Source: Symmachiella macrocystis (lineage in GTDB: Bacteria > Planctomycetota > Planctomycetia > Planctomycetales > Planctomycetaceae). From it: a stretch of DNA of 64,000 nucleotides. The translations under genes were made by a program, and so were the position numbers. This document shows, piece by piece, positions 27,896 to 38,660 of the stretch (positions are counted from its first letter, which is position 1; every line of letters starts with the position of its first letter). Where the stretch lies: NCBI RefSeq assembly GCF_007860075.1, contig NZ_SJPP01000001.1, forward strand, positions 4,375,490-4,439,489, in the 5' to 3' direction. The notes beneath the pieces were generated by a model. That model was not told where the DNA came from. It did not search any database and saw only the letters and a list, made by a program, of their open reading frames with translations.

Positions 27896-28690
27896 ATGAA
27901 GAAAAACCCCGTCAAAGCAGCTCTGGCCGCCGGTAAGCCGCAGGTCGGGACTTGGTTGTCGTTCGGCGACCTGTTCGCCAGTCGGATTATGGCCCGTGCG
28001 GGTTTCCCCTGGCTGACATTGGACATGGAACATTCGCCGATCGACTGGAGCCAAGCCTCGGCCGTGTTCGGCGCGATCGCTGATGCCGGTTGCGTCCCGC
28101 TGGCCCGCGTACCTCGCGGCGATCATGACCTAATCAAACGCGTCCTGGACGGCGGTGCGCATGGCATTGTGGTGCCGATGGTCAATACGGTCGAACAGGC
28201 CAAAATCGCCATCGCGGCGACGAAGTACCCGCCCGTCGGCAATCGTTCCGTTGGCGGCGGATTGCATTCGATGAATTTCGATGCGACGCCGGGAGATTAC
28301 TTCAAACACGCCAACGATGAAGTCCTGTGCATTCTGCAAACCGAATCCCCCGAGGGCGTGGAGAACGCCGAGGAAATCTATAGTCTACCGGGCGTTGACG
28401 CGATTTTTGTCGGTCCGCACGATTTGGCCTTCAACATGCGCTCTCCCGACGGCACCGATCCCACTCCCGAACAACACGAGGCGATGCTGCAGAGAATTTT
28501 GGCCATCGGCAAAAAAGTGGGCACACCGGTCGGCCTGCATGTGTTGAGTACCGACGATGTCACGCGCCGTATCGAGGAAGGCTGGCAATTCATCGCCCTC
28601 GCTAGCGAACTCAAATTCATGACGGTCGAAGCCCAACGCTGTGTATCAGCGCTCGGATTAAAGAAGGCGGCAGACTTGGCGCGGTACTAG
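27896..28690 (+). CDS. HpcH/HpaI-family class II aldolase
   Basis: A 264-residue metal-dependent pyruvate aldolase of the HpaI / 2-keto-3-deoxy-rhamnonate type. Active-site segments are intact: [12 protein letters not shown] (His), PLARVPRGD (Arg), [13 protein letters not shown] (Gln and the metal-binding Glu) and [11 protein letters not shown] (metal-binding Asp). The family splits 2-keto-3-deoxy or 4-hydroxy-2-keto acids to pyruvate and an aldehyde. The ATG at 27896 is chosen over a TTG five codons earlier. It is followed 62 bases downstream by a ThDP-dependent decarboxylase on the same strand. Confidence 0.9.
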   Translation: MKKNPVKAALAAGKPQVGTWLSFGDLFASRIMARAGFPWLTLDMEHSPIDWSQASAVFGAIADAGCVPLARVPRGDHDLIKRVLDGGAHGIVVPMVNTVEQAKIAIAATKYPPVGNRSVGGGLHSMNFDATPGDYFKHANDEVLCILQTESPEGVENAEEIYSLPGVDAIFVGPHDLAFNMRSPDGTDPTPEQHEAMLQRILAIGKKVGTPVGLHVLSTDDVTRRIEEGWQFIALASELKFMTVEAQRCVSALGLKKAADLARY

Positions 28691-28752
28691 GATTGAGGAA
28701 GACGTTGTAGCCGCGGAATGTCTGACCGCAATACGGCACGGGACGAACGACT

Positions 28753-30441
28753 ATGAATGGCTCGGAAGCGATTTTGGAATTATTGGCCGATGCGGGGGTC
28801 AAGTATTTATTTGGCAATCCGGGCACAACGGAATTGCCGTTGTCCGATGCGCTCGTCGATCACCCGCGGATCAAATACATCCTGGGCTTACAGGAAGTCC
28901 CGGTGGTGGGGATTGCCGAAGGGTATGCGCAAGCCAGCCGATCGCCGGGTGTGGTGAATCTGCATATCAGTTGCGGTTTGGGAAACGGGATGGGCATGTT
29001 ATACAACGCCTATCGCGCCGGCACCCCTTTGATCGTGACCGCCGGACAGCAGGATCGCCGACTAAAATTCCAGGAACCGATCCTCTGGTCCGATATGGTG
29101 AGCGTCGCCAAACCTTGGACGAAATGGGCCGTGGAGGTCGAACGCGCCGCCGACCTACCCAACGCGATTCGCCGGGCTGTGCAAACGGCGCTGATGCCCC
29201 CGACCGGACCGGTGTTTTTGTCGATTCCTGTGGACGTGCAGCGCGAAATTGCCGAATTCGACCTCACGCCGCCCCAACCGATCAACCCGCAAGTCCGTCC
29301 TCCGGCGGCAGAATTGCAGCGCGCCGCGGAATTGTTGTGCCATGCTAAAAACCCCGGCATTCTCGTCGGCAGCCGCGTAGTTGAAGCGGACGGCGTTGCC
29401 GAATTGGTGGAACTGGCCGAAACGCTCGGCGCTCCGGTCATTTCGGAATCGGGTACGACGCATGGACGGCTCAGTTTTCCCTGTACGCATCCACTCTCGG
29501 CGCCGGGATTGCCGTTGTGGGCACCCGAGATTGAGCAGCGCCTGAGTGAATTCGACGTGCTGTTCGTGGCGGGAACCGACGTTTTTCGGTTATATGTCTA
29601 TTTCGAACCGGCGCGAGCATTGCCCGTGCATACGCGGCTGATTCATCTCGATCAGAATTATTGGGAATTGGGCAAAAATTATCCCACTGAAGTCGCATTG
29701 GCGGGTGATCCTAAAGTCGGTCTAGCTGAATTGGCGAAACTGGTTCGCAGCCGGCAGAGCGACGAACAGCAGACGGTCGTTCGTGGGCGGACCGCACTGC
29801 ACAGCGAGGTGCATCAACAACTACGCAATGAACTTCAGACAACGATCACCTCGCAGCAAGACCAGCGCCCGTTGACCTCAGCAGTGATCATGCACAGCCT
29901 CGCGCGTGCTTTGCCGCCGAATGTGGCTGTAATTGAAGAAGCGGTCACGACCACGAACACGCATTTGGAGCGGTTGGGAGCCATTGCCGACCCGACCGGT
30001 TACTTTGGCCATCGCGGTTGGGCGTTGGGGTGGGGTTTGGGTTGCAGCATCGGCGTGAAATTGGCGTGGCCCAATCGCCCGGTGTTGGCGGTGTTGGGCG
30101 AAGGGGCATCGCTGTACGGGATTCAAGGACTGTGGACGGCGGCACGCTATCGGATTCCGGTGACCTTTGTGATCTGCAATAATGCGCAGTATCAGATTCT
30201 GAAGATCGGTGCCCAGGGAATGGATTTGCCGCAAGCCCAGGCGGGGCGATTTGAAGGGATGGACATTGCCGGTCCGGAAGTGGACATGGTGGCATTGGCC
30301 CAGTCTTTGGGCGTCCAGGCGGAGCGGATTACCGAGCCGGATGAACTGACGGAAAAAGTCCGCGCATCGCTGGCAGGCGACGTGCCGCGATTATTCGATG
30401 TGCCGATCGACCGACAAACTCCCGGGCGGCTGGGCTATTGA
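28753..30441 (+). CDS. ThDP-dependent 2-oxoacid decarboxylase (benzoylformate decarboxylase-like)
   Basis: A 562-residue enzyme of the acetolactate synthase/benzoylformate decarboxylase superfamily. Order: pyrimidine-binding domain (FGNPGTTELPL, ILGLQEVPVVGIAEGYAQ with the activating Glu), central domain (PGILVGSRVVEADG), and pyrophosphate-binding domain with GEGASLYGIQGLW...CNNAQY, where GDG of the family is GEG. The likely reaction is decarboxylation of a 2-oxoacid to an aldehyde. It follows the aldolase gene, so a shared pathway is plausible, but the substrate cannot be read from sequence. Confidence 0.87.
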   Translation: MNGSEAILELLADAGVKYLFGNPGTTELPLSDALVDHPRIKYILGLQEVPVVGIAEGYAQASRSPGVVNLHISCGLGNGMGMLYNAYRAGTPLIVTAGQQDRRLKFQEPILWSDMVSVAKPWTKWAVEVERAADLPNAIRRAVQTALMPPTGPVFLSIPVDVQREIAEFDLTPPQPINPQVRPPAAELQRAAELLCHAKNPGILVGSRVVEADGVAELVELAETLGAPVISESGTTHGRLSFPCTHPLSAPGLPLWAPEIEQRLSEFDVLFVAGTDVFRLYVYFEPARALPVHTRLIHLDQNYWELGKNYPTEVALAGDPKVGLAELAKLVRSRQSDEQQTVVRGRTALHSEVHQQLRNELQTTITSQQDQRPLTSAVIMHSLARALPPNVAVIEEAVTTTNTHLERLGAIADPTGYFGHRGWALGWGLGCSIGVKLAWPNRPVLAVLGEGASLYGIQGLWTAARYRIPVTFVICNNAQYQILKIGAQGMDLPQAQAGRFEGMDIAGPEVDMVALAQSLGVQAERITEPDELTEKVRASLAGDVPRLFDVPIDRQTPGRLGY

Positions 30442-30517
30442 TTTCTCATACGCTAAAATGCGGGTCATTGTATAAACTAACGAGACTGGTTGACGAGACG
30501 CTTGGTTGGAGACTGGG

Positions 30518-31345
30518 GTGGCAGAGGAAACAGGACGTACTTCGCAATCTGCCGAGGCAGGGGGGGATCCGCCGCAGCGGCCGACGCTGAATGTCATGAG
30601 TTTGAATATTGCTCATGGGCGGAAATTGGCGCGTCATCAGGTGTTATTGTCGCGGGCGACCATCGAAGAGAATCTGGCCGATATTGCTGCGGTGGTTCGC
30701 CGCGAAGAGGTGGATGTCGTCGCCTTGCAGGAGGCGGACGGACCGTCGTTTTGGAGCGGCAACTTCAATCACGTGGCTCGCGTGGGGCACCTGGGAGATT
30801 TGGAGTACCACTTCCGCGGTGGGCATTTGGCGATCCGTGCGCGGAATTCGCATCTGACCTACGGCACGGCACTGTTATCGCGCTGGCCGCTTTCGGCTAC
30901 GAAGTCCCATGCATTTGCTCCTTCGCCGCCGACCCCCAAAAAAGGATTCGTCGTAGCCACAGTCACCGTCCCCGAATTCGGGTGCGACGTTGATATTGTT
31001 TCTGTGCATCTCGATTTTTTGAGTTTCCGGCAACGAACCCGGCAAATTCAAGAGTTGATCAACGTCGTCTCCGCACGTGGGAATCCGTTGATCATCCTGG
31101 GCGACATGAATTGCGGCTGGGGCCGACAGCGGAGTTCATTGCGGCAATTGGCCGACAATTTGGGACTGCACACGCACCACCCGACGGAGAAAATCGCCAC
31201 CTTTCCCGCCCACCGACCACGTCGGCGGATTGATTGGATTTTCGTTTCTTCGGAATTCGAGATTATGGAATACCGTTCATTGCCCGATCAAGTCTCGGAC
31301 CATCTGGGGATCTTCGCCAAGGTCGCCCTTGCGAAACCCGAGTAG
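30518..31345 (+). CDS. endonuclease/exonuclease/phosphatase (EEP) family protein
   Basis: A 275-residue metal-dependent phosphodiesterase-fold protein. Motifs: VMSLNIAHG (Asn), VVALQEADG (Glu metal ligand), LLSRWPL, VSVHLDFLS, LIILGDMNCGW (Asp/Asn), RIDWIFVS and VSDHLGI (Asp-His). Members act on nucleic acids, phosphoinositides or phospholipids; the specificity here is unknown. The GTG at 30518 has GGAG five bases upstream; a TTG at 30506 is the alternative. No signal peptide, so probably cytoplasmic. Confidence 0.85.
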   Translation: MAEETGRTSQSAEAGGDPPQRPTLNVMSLNIAHGRKLARHQVLLSRATIEENLADIAAVVRREEVDVVALQEADGPSFWSGNFNHVARVGHLGDLEYHFRGGHLAIRARNSHLTYGTALLSRWPLSATKSHAFAPSPPTPKKGFVVATVTVPEFGCDVDIVSVHLDFLSFRQRTRQIQELINVVSARGNPLIILGDMNCGWGRQRSSLRQLADNLGLHTHHPTEKIATFPAHRPRRRIDWIFVSSEFEIMEYRSLPDQVSDHLGIFAKVALAKPE

Positions 31346-31350
31346 CAGCG

Positions 31351-31920
31351 TCATTCGCCCGCTTGCGCACGGTCGATGCCTTCGGGCACCCACGCGAAGC
31401 GATATGCGTCGCCAAGGCGCAGACGCGTGATGTAGACGATCTGATGGGTATGGCCTACAAAGTGGCTGACGCAATCATAGATCACCGACAGCAGATTCGT
31501 ATCGAACCCTTGTACCTTTCGCGCTTCGGTGAGCCGCCGTATGTCGAATTCGCTCAGCACCGCATCCGCATCCGCTACGGTCTGGCTGAGCCGCTCAAGC
31601 AACTCCGCTTTGGCCAACGGTTGTTGCTCGGCAAATTCCTGCGGGCGATTCCGCACATCCGCTTGTCCCCCCACACCGTGCATGATCCACTGTCGCACGT
31701 TTCCGCACAGATGCAGCACAATTGTTTGCACACTGTTGGCCGAGGGGAATGGCCGCCAATTGAGATCGTCGTCGGGTAATTGTTTCAGACAATGCACGAT
31801 TTTTTGTTGGGCGGAATCCAACGTTTGTCGTGACTCTGCAATAAATGCGTCCGCCGCGGAATTACCCTGTGGTTGGATGTTGTGATTGGGCGTCGATTCG
31901 ATTGGCATCAGTTGGCTCAT
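31351..31920 (-). CDS. DinB-superfamily (DUF1572-like) protein
   Basis: A 189-residue predicted four-helix bundle. TIVLHLCGNVRQWI and HFVGHTHQIVYITRL place three histidines in the metal-binding pattern of the DinB/YfiT fold. Many relatives are thiol-dependent transferases or unknown. It converges with the EEP gene (5-base gap). No other feature reveals a substrate. Confidence 0.8.
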   Translation of the reverse strand: MSQLMPIESTPNHNIQPQGNSAADAFIAESRQTLDSAQQKIVHCLKQLPDDDLNWRPFPSANSVQTIVLHLCGNVRQWIMHGVGGQADVRNRPQEFAEQQPLAKAELLERLSQTVADADAVLSEFDIRRLTEARKVQGFDTNLLSVIYDCVSHFVGHTHQIVYITRLRLGDAYRFAWVPEGIDRAQAGE

Positions 31921-31960
31921 CCATTAGCAAGCGGTGGAGAATGTGTTGAGGGCGAGTCCT

Positions 31961-33442
31961 TTACGCCAACAGCTTCTGCACCACGTTGCCCGCCACATCG
32001 GTCAAGCGGACGTCGCGTCCGCCGAATCTTACGGTCAACTTCAAATGATTGATGCCGAACAGGTGCAGCAATGTGGCGTGCAGGTCGTTGACTTCGACCG
32101 GATCTTCTTCGATGTTCCAGCCGACGTCGTCGGTGCGGCCGATGACTTGGCCCCCTTTGATGCCGCCGCCGGCCATGAACATACTAAAGGCAAAGGGGTG
32201 GTGGTCGCGGCCGGTATTGGAATCACGAGAACCGCCACGATTTTCGCCCAGCGGCGTGCGGCCGAACTCGCAGCCCCAGACAACCAACGTTTCGTCGAGC
32301 AGGCCCCGTTCCTTGAGATCCTTAATCAGTGCCGCCACCGGCTGATCGGCCATTTTGGCGTTGAATTCGATTTCCGTATCCAGGCTGCTGTGATGGTCCC
32401 AAGAGGCATGGATGATGTTTGTGAAGCGGACGCCCCGTTCGATCAATCGGCGAGCTAGTAGGCAATTTGTGGAAAAAGAATTGAAGGTTCCTTTTCCGCC
32501 GCCGCGACCCATTTTCATGCCTTCTTCCGTGCGGCCCACGCCATAGGCGTCGAGTGTCGCTTGAGTTTCGCCGGAGAGATCGATCAATTCCGGCGCCGCC
32601 GTCTGCATGCGGTACGCCAATTCGTAGGAAGCAATCCGGCTGGCGATTTCGGGATCGTGGATCCGTTCGTAGCGAGACTGGTTCAAGCTGGTCAGCGCTT
32701 CCAGTCCTGTTTTCTGCATCTGCGTACTCACGCCGGCGGGGTTGTTGAGATTCAACACCGGTTCGCCCTTGTTGCGAAACAACACGCCCTGATAGGTCGA
32801 AGGCAAAAAACCGCTCGTCCAATTCGTTGCGCCGCCGCTGGCTCCACGCCCGGAGGTCAACACCACGTATCCGGGTAAGTCGCGCGATGCGGTCCCCAGA
32901 CCGTAATTTAACCAGGAACCGACCGAGGGAAAGCCAAACCGCGGCACGCCGCTGGTCATCAGCAGTTGGCCGGGGTGGTGATTGAACTGTGTAGACCGCA
33001 TGGAGCGAATCAGTGCGATGTCATCGGCGCAGGTGCCGATGTTGGGGAGCACATCCGAGAGTTCCATGCCGCATTCCCCATGCGGCGTAAACTTGCGTTT
33101 ACTGCCGATCAGCACGGCCGATTCTTTTTTGATGAAGGCGAAGCGGACGCTTTTGGTCAGCGACTCGGGGAGCGGCTTGCCATGCAATTCCTTGAGCTTG
33201 GGCTTGGGATCGAACAAATCCAACTGGCTTGGCGCACCCGCCATGAAGATGAAAATGCAGTTCTTCGCTTTGGGGGCAAAATGCGGCGCCTTGGGGGCCA
33301 GAGGATCGGTCGTCGTCGAATCCGCGGCGAGCAACCCTTCTTGCTGCAGCAGCGATGTGAGCGCCAACGTCCCCAATCCGCTCGCGGATGTGGCGAGGAA
33401 ATCGCGGCGTGTCTTTGCAATATGTTGCTCAAGCGGGTCCAT
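31961..33442 (-). CDS. DUF1501 protein with Tat signal, partner of DUF1553 gene
   Basis: A 493-residue exported protein. Twin-arginine signal TRRDFLATSASGLGTLALTSL, then CIFIFMAGAPSQLDLFDPKP, DIALIRSMRSTQFNHHPG, VRFTNIIHASWDHHSSL and VVWGCEFGRTPL, the DUF1501 hallmarks. The ATG at 33442 is preferred (GGGAG seven bases upstream, 4 bases after the stop of the DUF1553 gene); an upstream GTG would overlap that gene. The pair is typical of planctomycetes and is thought to act together in the periplasm, function unestablished. Confidence 0.92.
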   Translation of the reverse strand: MDPLEQHIAKTRRDFLATSASGLGTLALTSLLQQEGLLAADSTTTDPLAPKAPHFAPKAKNCIFIFMAGAPSQLDLFDPKPKLKELHGKPLPESLTKSVRFAFIKKESAVLIGSKRKFTPHGECGMELSDVLPNIGTCADDIALIRSMRSTQFNHHPGQLLMTSGVPRFGFPSVGSWLNYGLGTASRDLPGYVVLTSGRGASGGATNWTSGFLPSTYQGVLFRNKGEPVLNLNNPAGVSTQMQKTGLEALTSLNQSRYERIHDPEIASRIASYELAYRMQTAAPELIDLSGETQATLDAYGVGRTEEGMKMGRGGGKGTFNSFSTNCLLARRLIERGVRFTNIIHASWDHHSSLDTEIEFNAKMADQPVAALIKDLKERGLLDETLVVWGCEFGRTPLGENRGGSRDSNTGRDHHPFAFSMFMAGGGIKGGQVIGRTDDVGWNIEEDPVEVNDLHATLLHLFGINHLKLTVRFGGRDVRLTDVAGNVVQKLLA

Positions 33443-33446
33443 ACGG

Positions 33447-36400
33447 TTACTCCCGTGTGACGAATTCATCGAGATTCATAATAATACGCGCAACGGCGAC
33501 CGATGCGGCGGTATCGGCACGATGCTCCGCCGGTAATTTCCTGTTGCCGATCAACTGCGCCCCCGCCTCAACGTCTTGTTTGACGTGAACCAGCATTTCA
33601 TCATACAGCGTTTCGAGTTGATCAAACTCATCCGCTGTCGGCCGCCGCGCCATGCACAATTGAAAAGCATATTGCAAACGGGCGGTTTTGTCCGCGGGGT
33701 GTATCGACATCATCCGCTGCCCCATGCTCTGCGCGGTTTCGAAAAAGACGGGGTCGTTTAATAATGTCAGCGATTGTAGCGGTGTGTTGGAGCGTTCCCG
33801 TTTCGTACAGGTTGAATTGGAATCGGGGGCATCAAAGGTGGCCAACATTGGATAGGGGACGGTCCGCTGAAAGAAGATGTACAGTCCGCGACGGTAGCGA
33901 TCCTGCCCGCTGCTTTCTTTCCATTTCACGCTCCCCGCATAGCCGAGTGCGGCCACATCGGCCGGCAGCGGAGGTTTGACACTCGGCCCGCCGATGGTGC
34001 GACTGAGCAATCCGCTGGCAGCCAAGAACGAGTCGCGAATCACTTCGGCTTCTAAGCGATAGCGGTTCTGGCTCGCAAACCAGGAATTGGCCGGATCGCG
34101 GCCCACCAGTTCGGGGCGATAAGCCGACGACTGCCGATACGTGGCGGAGTGGACGATTGCGCGGATCATTTGTTTGCGGCTCCAACCTTGGGCGATCATT
34201 TCGCTCGCCAACCAATCGAGCAGTTGCGGGTGAGACGGCAAATCGCCGCGCAAACCAAAGTCATCTTCGGTCGGCACAATGGCCCGGCCCATCAGGTGTT
34301 TCCAAATGCGGTTGACGGTCACGCGGGCGGTGAGTGGGTTGTCCGGCGACATCAGCCAGCGCGCCAATACAAGCCGGTCGGGGGATTGATCGTCGGCCGA
34401 TTCCAATTCATGCAAGAACGAAGGGGTGTGATGCGAAATTTCATCCCCCTTCCGTAGGAAATCGCCGCGAATCAATAGGTGATTCTTGCGCGGTTCTTTG
34501 GTCAGCGAAATCGTTTGTGCCAGCGTCGGCGGATAGGGTGGTTCCTGGGCGGCCTGTGCTTTGACGGCAGCGGTCAACTTCACGAATTCGGGATCGACTC
34601 CACGGTAGTAGGTGTCGATCATTTTTTGCTGTTCCACAGTCCGCCGGTCAGCGGCAACGGTGAGCACATCGAGAATTTCGTCGGGAATCAACCGAGCAAC
34701 CTGCGCCGGTTCGACATCGGTCGCCACAATACGGATACGACCGAGCGTAGCTTTATTGCCACCCAGTTGCCGCAGCGTGACAGTTAAGGTAACGTCGCCC
34801 TCGAATCCGATGGCGTCTTTGACTGCGAAATGGGCAACGTGCCGCTTCGTTTTTTGATCCCCACCCAGGGACCAACCGGTGTCGTCCTTGCCGTCAATGG
34901 CGGCGGCAATCGGTGATTTTTTATCAGCGTTGCTAGCAGACGGGTTGTGAAGCGTCAACGGTTTTGCCTGTGTCGGATCACCGGTGGGGGCAACCGTGGC
35001 GGTGATCTCCGAGAGCACAAATGTGCCGGCATCACTACGTCCGAAGCCCGCTTTGGGCAGGCTGTCGTCGGCAAAGACTTCTAAACGCAAGCCGGTGACT
35101 CGTTTTTGTTTGGTGTTGAGCACGACCGTGTAGACATCTTTGACAGAGTTCACACCCGAAGCGAGGAGCGACTTGTCCGCTTGCGGGGAAAGCGTGCCGC
35201 CGCCAGCCGATGCGAAGCTAACGGGCTGGATTAAGGTCCAGCCGAGCGGACCGGTTGCGGAGGCGAGTTGTTGTTCCCACGCCGCTTGGTTTTGAGGAAG
35301 TTGCTGCTTCTTAAATTCCGCAACCGCCTGTCTGAGTGGGGCCATTTCCGCATCGAATTTGGCCTTTGCTTCGTTATACGCGGTCAATTCCGCCGGGAGC
35401 GGCGCGGTGATGTTCTCTTCTTTGTCGCTGTTGTAAAACGCGAACAGTCCGTAGTACTCGCGTTGCAACAGCGGGTCGTATTTGTGGGAGTGGCACTGCG
35501 CGCAACCGACGGTCATACCCAACCAGACGGTTCCGGTGGTATTGACGCGGTCTGTAACCTGCTTAACGCGGTCCTCTTCTTTATCGGTGCCCCCTTCGGT
35601 ATTCGTCAGGGTGTTGCGATGAAACCCCGTCGCGATTCTTTGATCGAGCGTAGCATTGGGAAGTAAATCACCTGCGAGTTGCTCCGTCGTGAATTGATCA
35701 AACGGCATGTCTGCGTTGATGGCATCGATGACCCAATTGCGGTAACGCCAAGCCCAGGGGCGCGGGCGGTCTTTTTCATACCCATCGCTATCGGCATAGC
35801 GCGCCAGATCGAGCCAGTGTCGGCCCCAACGTTCGCCAAAATGCTTGGAGGCGAGTAACCGTTCGACCAATTGTTCATAGGCATCGGGGCGTTCATCGTA
35901 AACGAAGGCCTCGACCTCAGCGGGGGTGGGTGGCAGTCCCAGCAAATCGAGACTCAATCGGCGGATCAATGTCGGCCGGCTTGCTTCGGGTGACGGTGCG
36001 ACGTCTTCTGCTTCGAGTTTGCGCAAAATGAACGCGTCAATTGCATTACGCACCCACAGATTGTTTTTGACCTGTGGCGGATCGGGGTGGGTGATCGGTT
36101 GAAAGGACCAGTGTTCGGTGCGGGGATCCCCCCCTTCGGGAACGGCCACACTATCGGGCCAGTTTGCCCCTTGATCGATCCATGCTCTGAGCAAACCGAC
36201 TTGCTCAGCTGTCAGCGGATCGCTCACATCTTCGGGGGGCATGAGTTTGTCGGGAGTCGCACCGGCGACAAATTGGATCAGCAAGCTTTCCGCACTTTTG
36301 CCTTTGCGGATCACTTGCCCCGTGTCGCCGCCATTCAGCGCATCTTTACGTGCGTCTAAACGCAGCCCTCCTTCGTGTTCCCCCCCACCGTGGCAGTCGT

Positions 36401-36578
36401 AACACGACTCGGCAAAGATCGGTTGGATGTCCTTGATGAAGTCAATCGGCCGCTCGGCGGCGGGCGGTAACTTGATCGCCGGTGACGCCGGAGCATCATC
36501 GTCGCCACGCAAAGTCGCACCGCTGGCCACAACGGCCAATAGGCAAAACAAGGAACACCGACGCGTGCGGAACGGCAT
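33447..36578 (-). CDS. planctomycete cytochrome c / DUF1549 / DUF1553 protein
   Basis: A 1043-residue secreted protein. After the signal peptide comes the PSCyt1-type heme site CYDCHGG (residues 59-65). DUF1549 follows ([41 protein letters not shown]), with a second CxxCH inside [11 protein letters not shown] near residue 358. A jelly-roll-like middle part precedes DUF1553 ([51 protein letters not shown]). Length and order match the family, proposed to be involved in polysaccharide degradation or electron transfer, not proven. Coupled to the DUF1501 gene. Confidence 0.93.
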   Translation of the reverse strand: MPFRTRRCSLFCLLAVVASGATLRGDDDAPASPAIKLPPAAERPIDFIKDIQPIFAESCYDCHGGGEHEGGLRLDARKDALNGGDTGQVIRKGKSAESLLIQFVAGATPDKLMPPEDVSDPLTAEQVGLLRAWIDQGANWPDSVAVPEGGDPRTEHWSFQPITHPDPPQVKNNLWVRNAIDAFILRKLEAEDVAPSPEASRPTLIRRLSLDLLGLPPTPAEVEAFVYDERPDAYEQLVERLLASKHFGERWGRHWLDLARYADSDGYEKDRPRPWAWRYRNWVIDAINADMPFDQFTTEQLAGDLLPNATLDQRIATGFHRNTLTNTEGGTDKEEDRVKQVTDRVNTTGTVWLGMTVGCAQCHSHKYDPLLQREYYGLFAFYNSDKEENITAPLPAELTAYNEAKAKFDAEMAPLRQAVAEFKKQQLPQNQAAWEQQLASATGPLGWTLIQPVSFASAGGGTLSPQADKSLLASGVNSVKDVYTVVLNTKQKRVTGLRLEVFADDSLPKAGFGRSDAGTFVLSEITATVAPTGDPTQAKPLTLHNPSASNADKKSPIAAAIDGKDDTGWSLGGDQKTKRHVAHFAVKDAIGFEGDVTLTVTLRQLGGNKATLGRIRIVATDVEPAQVARLIPDEILDVLTVAADRRTVEQQKMIDTYYRGVDPEFVKLTAAVKAQAAQEPPYPPTLAQTISLTKEPRKNHLLIRGDFLRKGDEISHHTPSFLHELESADDQSPDRLVLARWLMSPDNPLTARVTVNRIWKHLMGRAIVPTEDDFGLRGDLPSHPQLLDWLASEMIAQGWSRKQMIRAIVHSATYRQSSAYRPELVGRDPANSWFASQNRYRLEAEVIRDSFLAASGLLSRTIGGPSVKPPLPADVAALGYAGSVKWKESSGQDRYRRGLYIFFQRTVPYPMLATFDAPDSNSTCTKRERSNTPLQSLTLLNDPVFFETAQSMGQRMMSIHPADKTARLQYAFQLCMARRPTADEFDQLETLYDEMLVHVKQDVEAGAQLIGNRKLPAEHRADTAASVAVARIIMNLDEFVTRE

Positions 36579-36742
36579 CGCGGAGAGCCTCGAAAAAGGG
36601 CAGAGAAAACATGAGAATCGGCGGGGATTTTCGGTGGTGCGCGCAGCACGACCGTCTAATTAACCTATCAATAGTCAAACATATGACTGTACCAATGTCA
36701 AGGATTGCCCTGGGCTCTTGGGTCGGCTTGAGGCGTGAGGTA

Positions 36743-36804
36743 ACAGGCTTGAGGGGTGAGCGGATCAGTCAGGACTTGGACAACACAAATTGCCTCAAGC
36801 CTGT
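36743..36804. repeat. small inverted repeat between DUF1553 and sulfatase genes
   Basis: ACAGGCTTGAGG at 36743-36754 is inverted as CCTCAAGCCTGT at 36793-36804. The surrounding GGCTTGAGGCGTGAGG wording also resembles the inverted repeat at 47556-47681. It follows the sulfatase stop and may act as a processing or termination structure, although no T run is present. Confidence 0.45.
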
Positions 36805-36825
36805 CCTCTCCAGCCTCGAAACTTC

Positions 36826-38370
36826 TTAATCCTTCGCGTTTGAATTTCGCAACAACTGCGGCGGAAACTTCGCCGGTGAGGAGCCGCTACGACGACGCAG
36901 ATTTTGTCCCATCCGTCGTTTGTGGCTGAAGGGCACGCGGTTGGCATCGGCTTTGACAAGGATTTCGTGCAGTTCGGAACGCATCTGCTTAATACGTTTT
37001 TGCTGGGCCGGATCGAAAATCAAATTGTGCTGCTCCAGCGGATCGGTTTGCAGGTCGTACAACTCATCAATATCCCAAATGCCATGGTATTGGATGAACT
37101 TGTACCGCTGTGACCGCAGTGCGAACGTTGTGGGCGTTTGCGGAAAGTTGTACTCCCAATAATATTCGTAGAGCAGGTTCTTGCGCCACTGGGCTGCATC
37201 CTCTTTACCGGCTGCCAGATCGAGAAAGCTTTGCCCATCCATATTGGCCGGCGGTTTCAAGTCCGCAGCGGCCAGGCAGGTGGGACCGATGTCGATGTTG
37301 GCGACGACCTCTTTGACAACCGTGCCCGGTTTCCACAACGGCGGGCAGACCCCCACCAACGGAACCCGCATCGAAGCTTCGTAGGCGGTCCGTTTGTCGA
37401 TTAAACCATGTTCGCCCCATTGAAACCCGTTGTCTCCCATGTACATCACGAGCGTGTTCTCAGCCAGATCGTTGTCCGCCAGCCACTTTCGCACGCGGGC
37501 GATCGAATCGTCGACGCTGAGCAGCGCCTCGCAATACAACCGGTAATGCTCTTCGATATCGGTGTCCTGATGATAGGCGAAATCGACGCCGTGCCAACTG
37601 TTGCGTTGGTTTTTAAGCCACAGCGGTTTGCCTTCGTAGTTTTCCGAAGTATCGGCCATCGTCTCGGGGACCGGCATCGATTTATCTTTGTAGCGCCCCG
37701 CATGTCGCTCGGCCGGGTGAAACATGCCATGCACCCCTTTGTGCGACAGATACATGAAGAACGGCTTGTCCTGTCCTTTAATACCGTTGAGCCAATCGAG
37801 GGCATAGTCGGTCAGTTCGTCGGTGATGTAGCCTTTTTGTAGTACCGATTCGCCGTCGACGTTCAAATTCCATTGCTTCAGATGTTTTGGCGGATAGTAA
37901 TGTCCTTGCCCGCGAAAACTAACCCAACGATCAAACCCCGGTCGCGGCGCATCGGAATGTCCGCCCATGTGCCATTTGCCGAAGTATCCGGTGTTGTAAC
38001 CCGCTGCCTGCAAATATTGCGGAAAGAAAATCGTTCCTGGCTTGGTCAGCACATTGTTATCGACCACGCCGTGGTTGTGCATGTATTGCCCAGTCAAAAT
38101 CGACGCCCGACTGGGGGAGCACAACGACGTCGTCACCATCGCGTTTTTAAAATAGACCCCGTCCCGCGCGAGCGCATCCATCGCCGGGGTCTCGACAAAC
38201 GGGTGCCCCAAAAAACTCATCACGTCGTAGCGGTGATCGTCGGAGAGGATGAACACAATATTCAGCGGCTTCGCCCCGTCGGCTTTCGCCAACTGCAAAT
38301 CGTCCGCCGCTTGCAGCGTCGTTGCTGAGATCAAGGCCACAACCGCCAATACACCGATGCAATACCGCAT
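36826..38370 (-). CDS. secreted sulfatase
   Basis: A 514-residue type I sulfatase: signal peptide (VLAVVALISATTLQAAD), metal ligands in ILSDDHRYD, the formylglycine motif CSPSR (Cys84) followed by ASILTGQYMHNHG, GYFGKWHMGG, and YMGDNGFQWGEHGL with the second Asp-Asn metal pair. The C-terminal LRRRSG tail is basic. It would cleave sulfate esters in the periplasm after formylglycine activation; planctomycetes encode many such enzymes for algal polysaccharides. GGGAG precedes the ATG. The maturase is not in the window. Confidence 0.94.
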   Translation of the reverse strand: MRYCIGVLAVVALISATTLQAADDLQLAKADGAKPLNIVFILSDDHRYDVMSFLGHPFVETPAMDALARDGVYFKNAMVTTSLCSPSRASILTGQYMHNHGVVDNNVLTKPGTIFFPQYLQAAGYNTGYFGKWHMGGHSDAPRPGFDRWVSFRGQGHYYPPKHLKQWNLNVDGESVLQKGYITDELTDYALDWLNGIKGQDKPFFMYLSHKGVHGMFHPAERHAGRYKDKSMPVPETMADTSENYEGKPLWLKNQRNSWHGVDFAYHQDTDIEEHYRLYCEALLSVDDSIARVRKWLADNDLAENTLVMYMGDNGFQWGEHGLIDKRTAYEASMRVPLVGVCPPLWKPGTVVKEVVANIDIGPTCLAAADLKPPANMDGQSFLDLAAGKEDAAQWRKNLLYEYYWEYNFPQTPTTFALRSQRYKFIQYHGIWDIDELYDLQTDPLEQHNLIFDPAQQKRIKQMRSELHEILVKADANRVPFSHKRRMGQNLRRRSGSSPAKFPPQLLRNSNAKD

Positions 38371-38386
38371 TGAATACTCCCATCCC

Positions 38387-38460
38387 GTAGGGCCGGTTGT
38401 ACCGGCCGAAATTCATGATCCTCATCCAAAATCAGCATCGGCCGGCACAGCCGGCCCTAC
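38387..38460. repeat. GTAGGGCCGG inverted repeat pair
   Basis: Arms 38387-38409 and 38438-38460 (23 bases) are inverted copies with two mismatches, each starting or ending in GTAGGGCCGG / CCGGCCCTAC, and each itself palindromic. The layout equals the repeat at 19372-19453, with a different core (CCGG instead of CAGG). It lies just upstream of the sulfatase ribosome binding site. Confidence 0.8.
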
Positions 38461-38660
38461 TTGACTTAAAAAAAAACCGTCAGTCCGAACGTTGAGTATA
38501 ACGCGCTGCGAACGTGAATGTCATGCGCAGGCAAGCGGCGTGTTGGGCTTGTTCGGCGATTGGGTCCGGTTAGAATTGAATGCACGTACCCGTTGGCAGT
38601 GCAGAATGCATGCGGCATGCGTATTGGCCCCGCTTTCGCTCTGTTCAGGTGGCTAGGCAA

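Noticed and set aside
27409..28026. 205-codon minus-strand open frame as an independent gene
   Set aside because: Most of it lies in the intergenic gap and antisense to the aldolase. Only the last 31 codons have a proper start (27504) and these belong to the frameshifted MBL gene.
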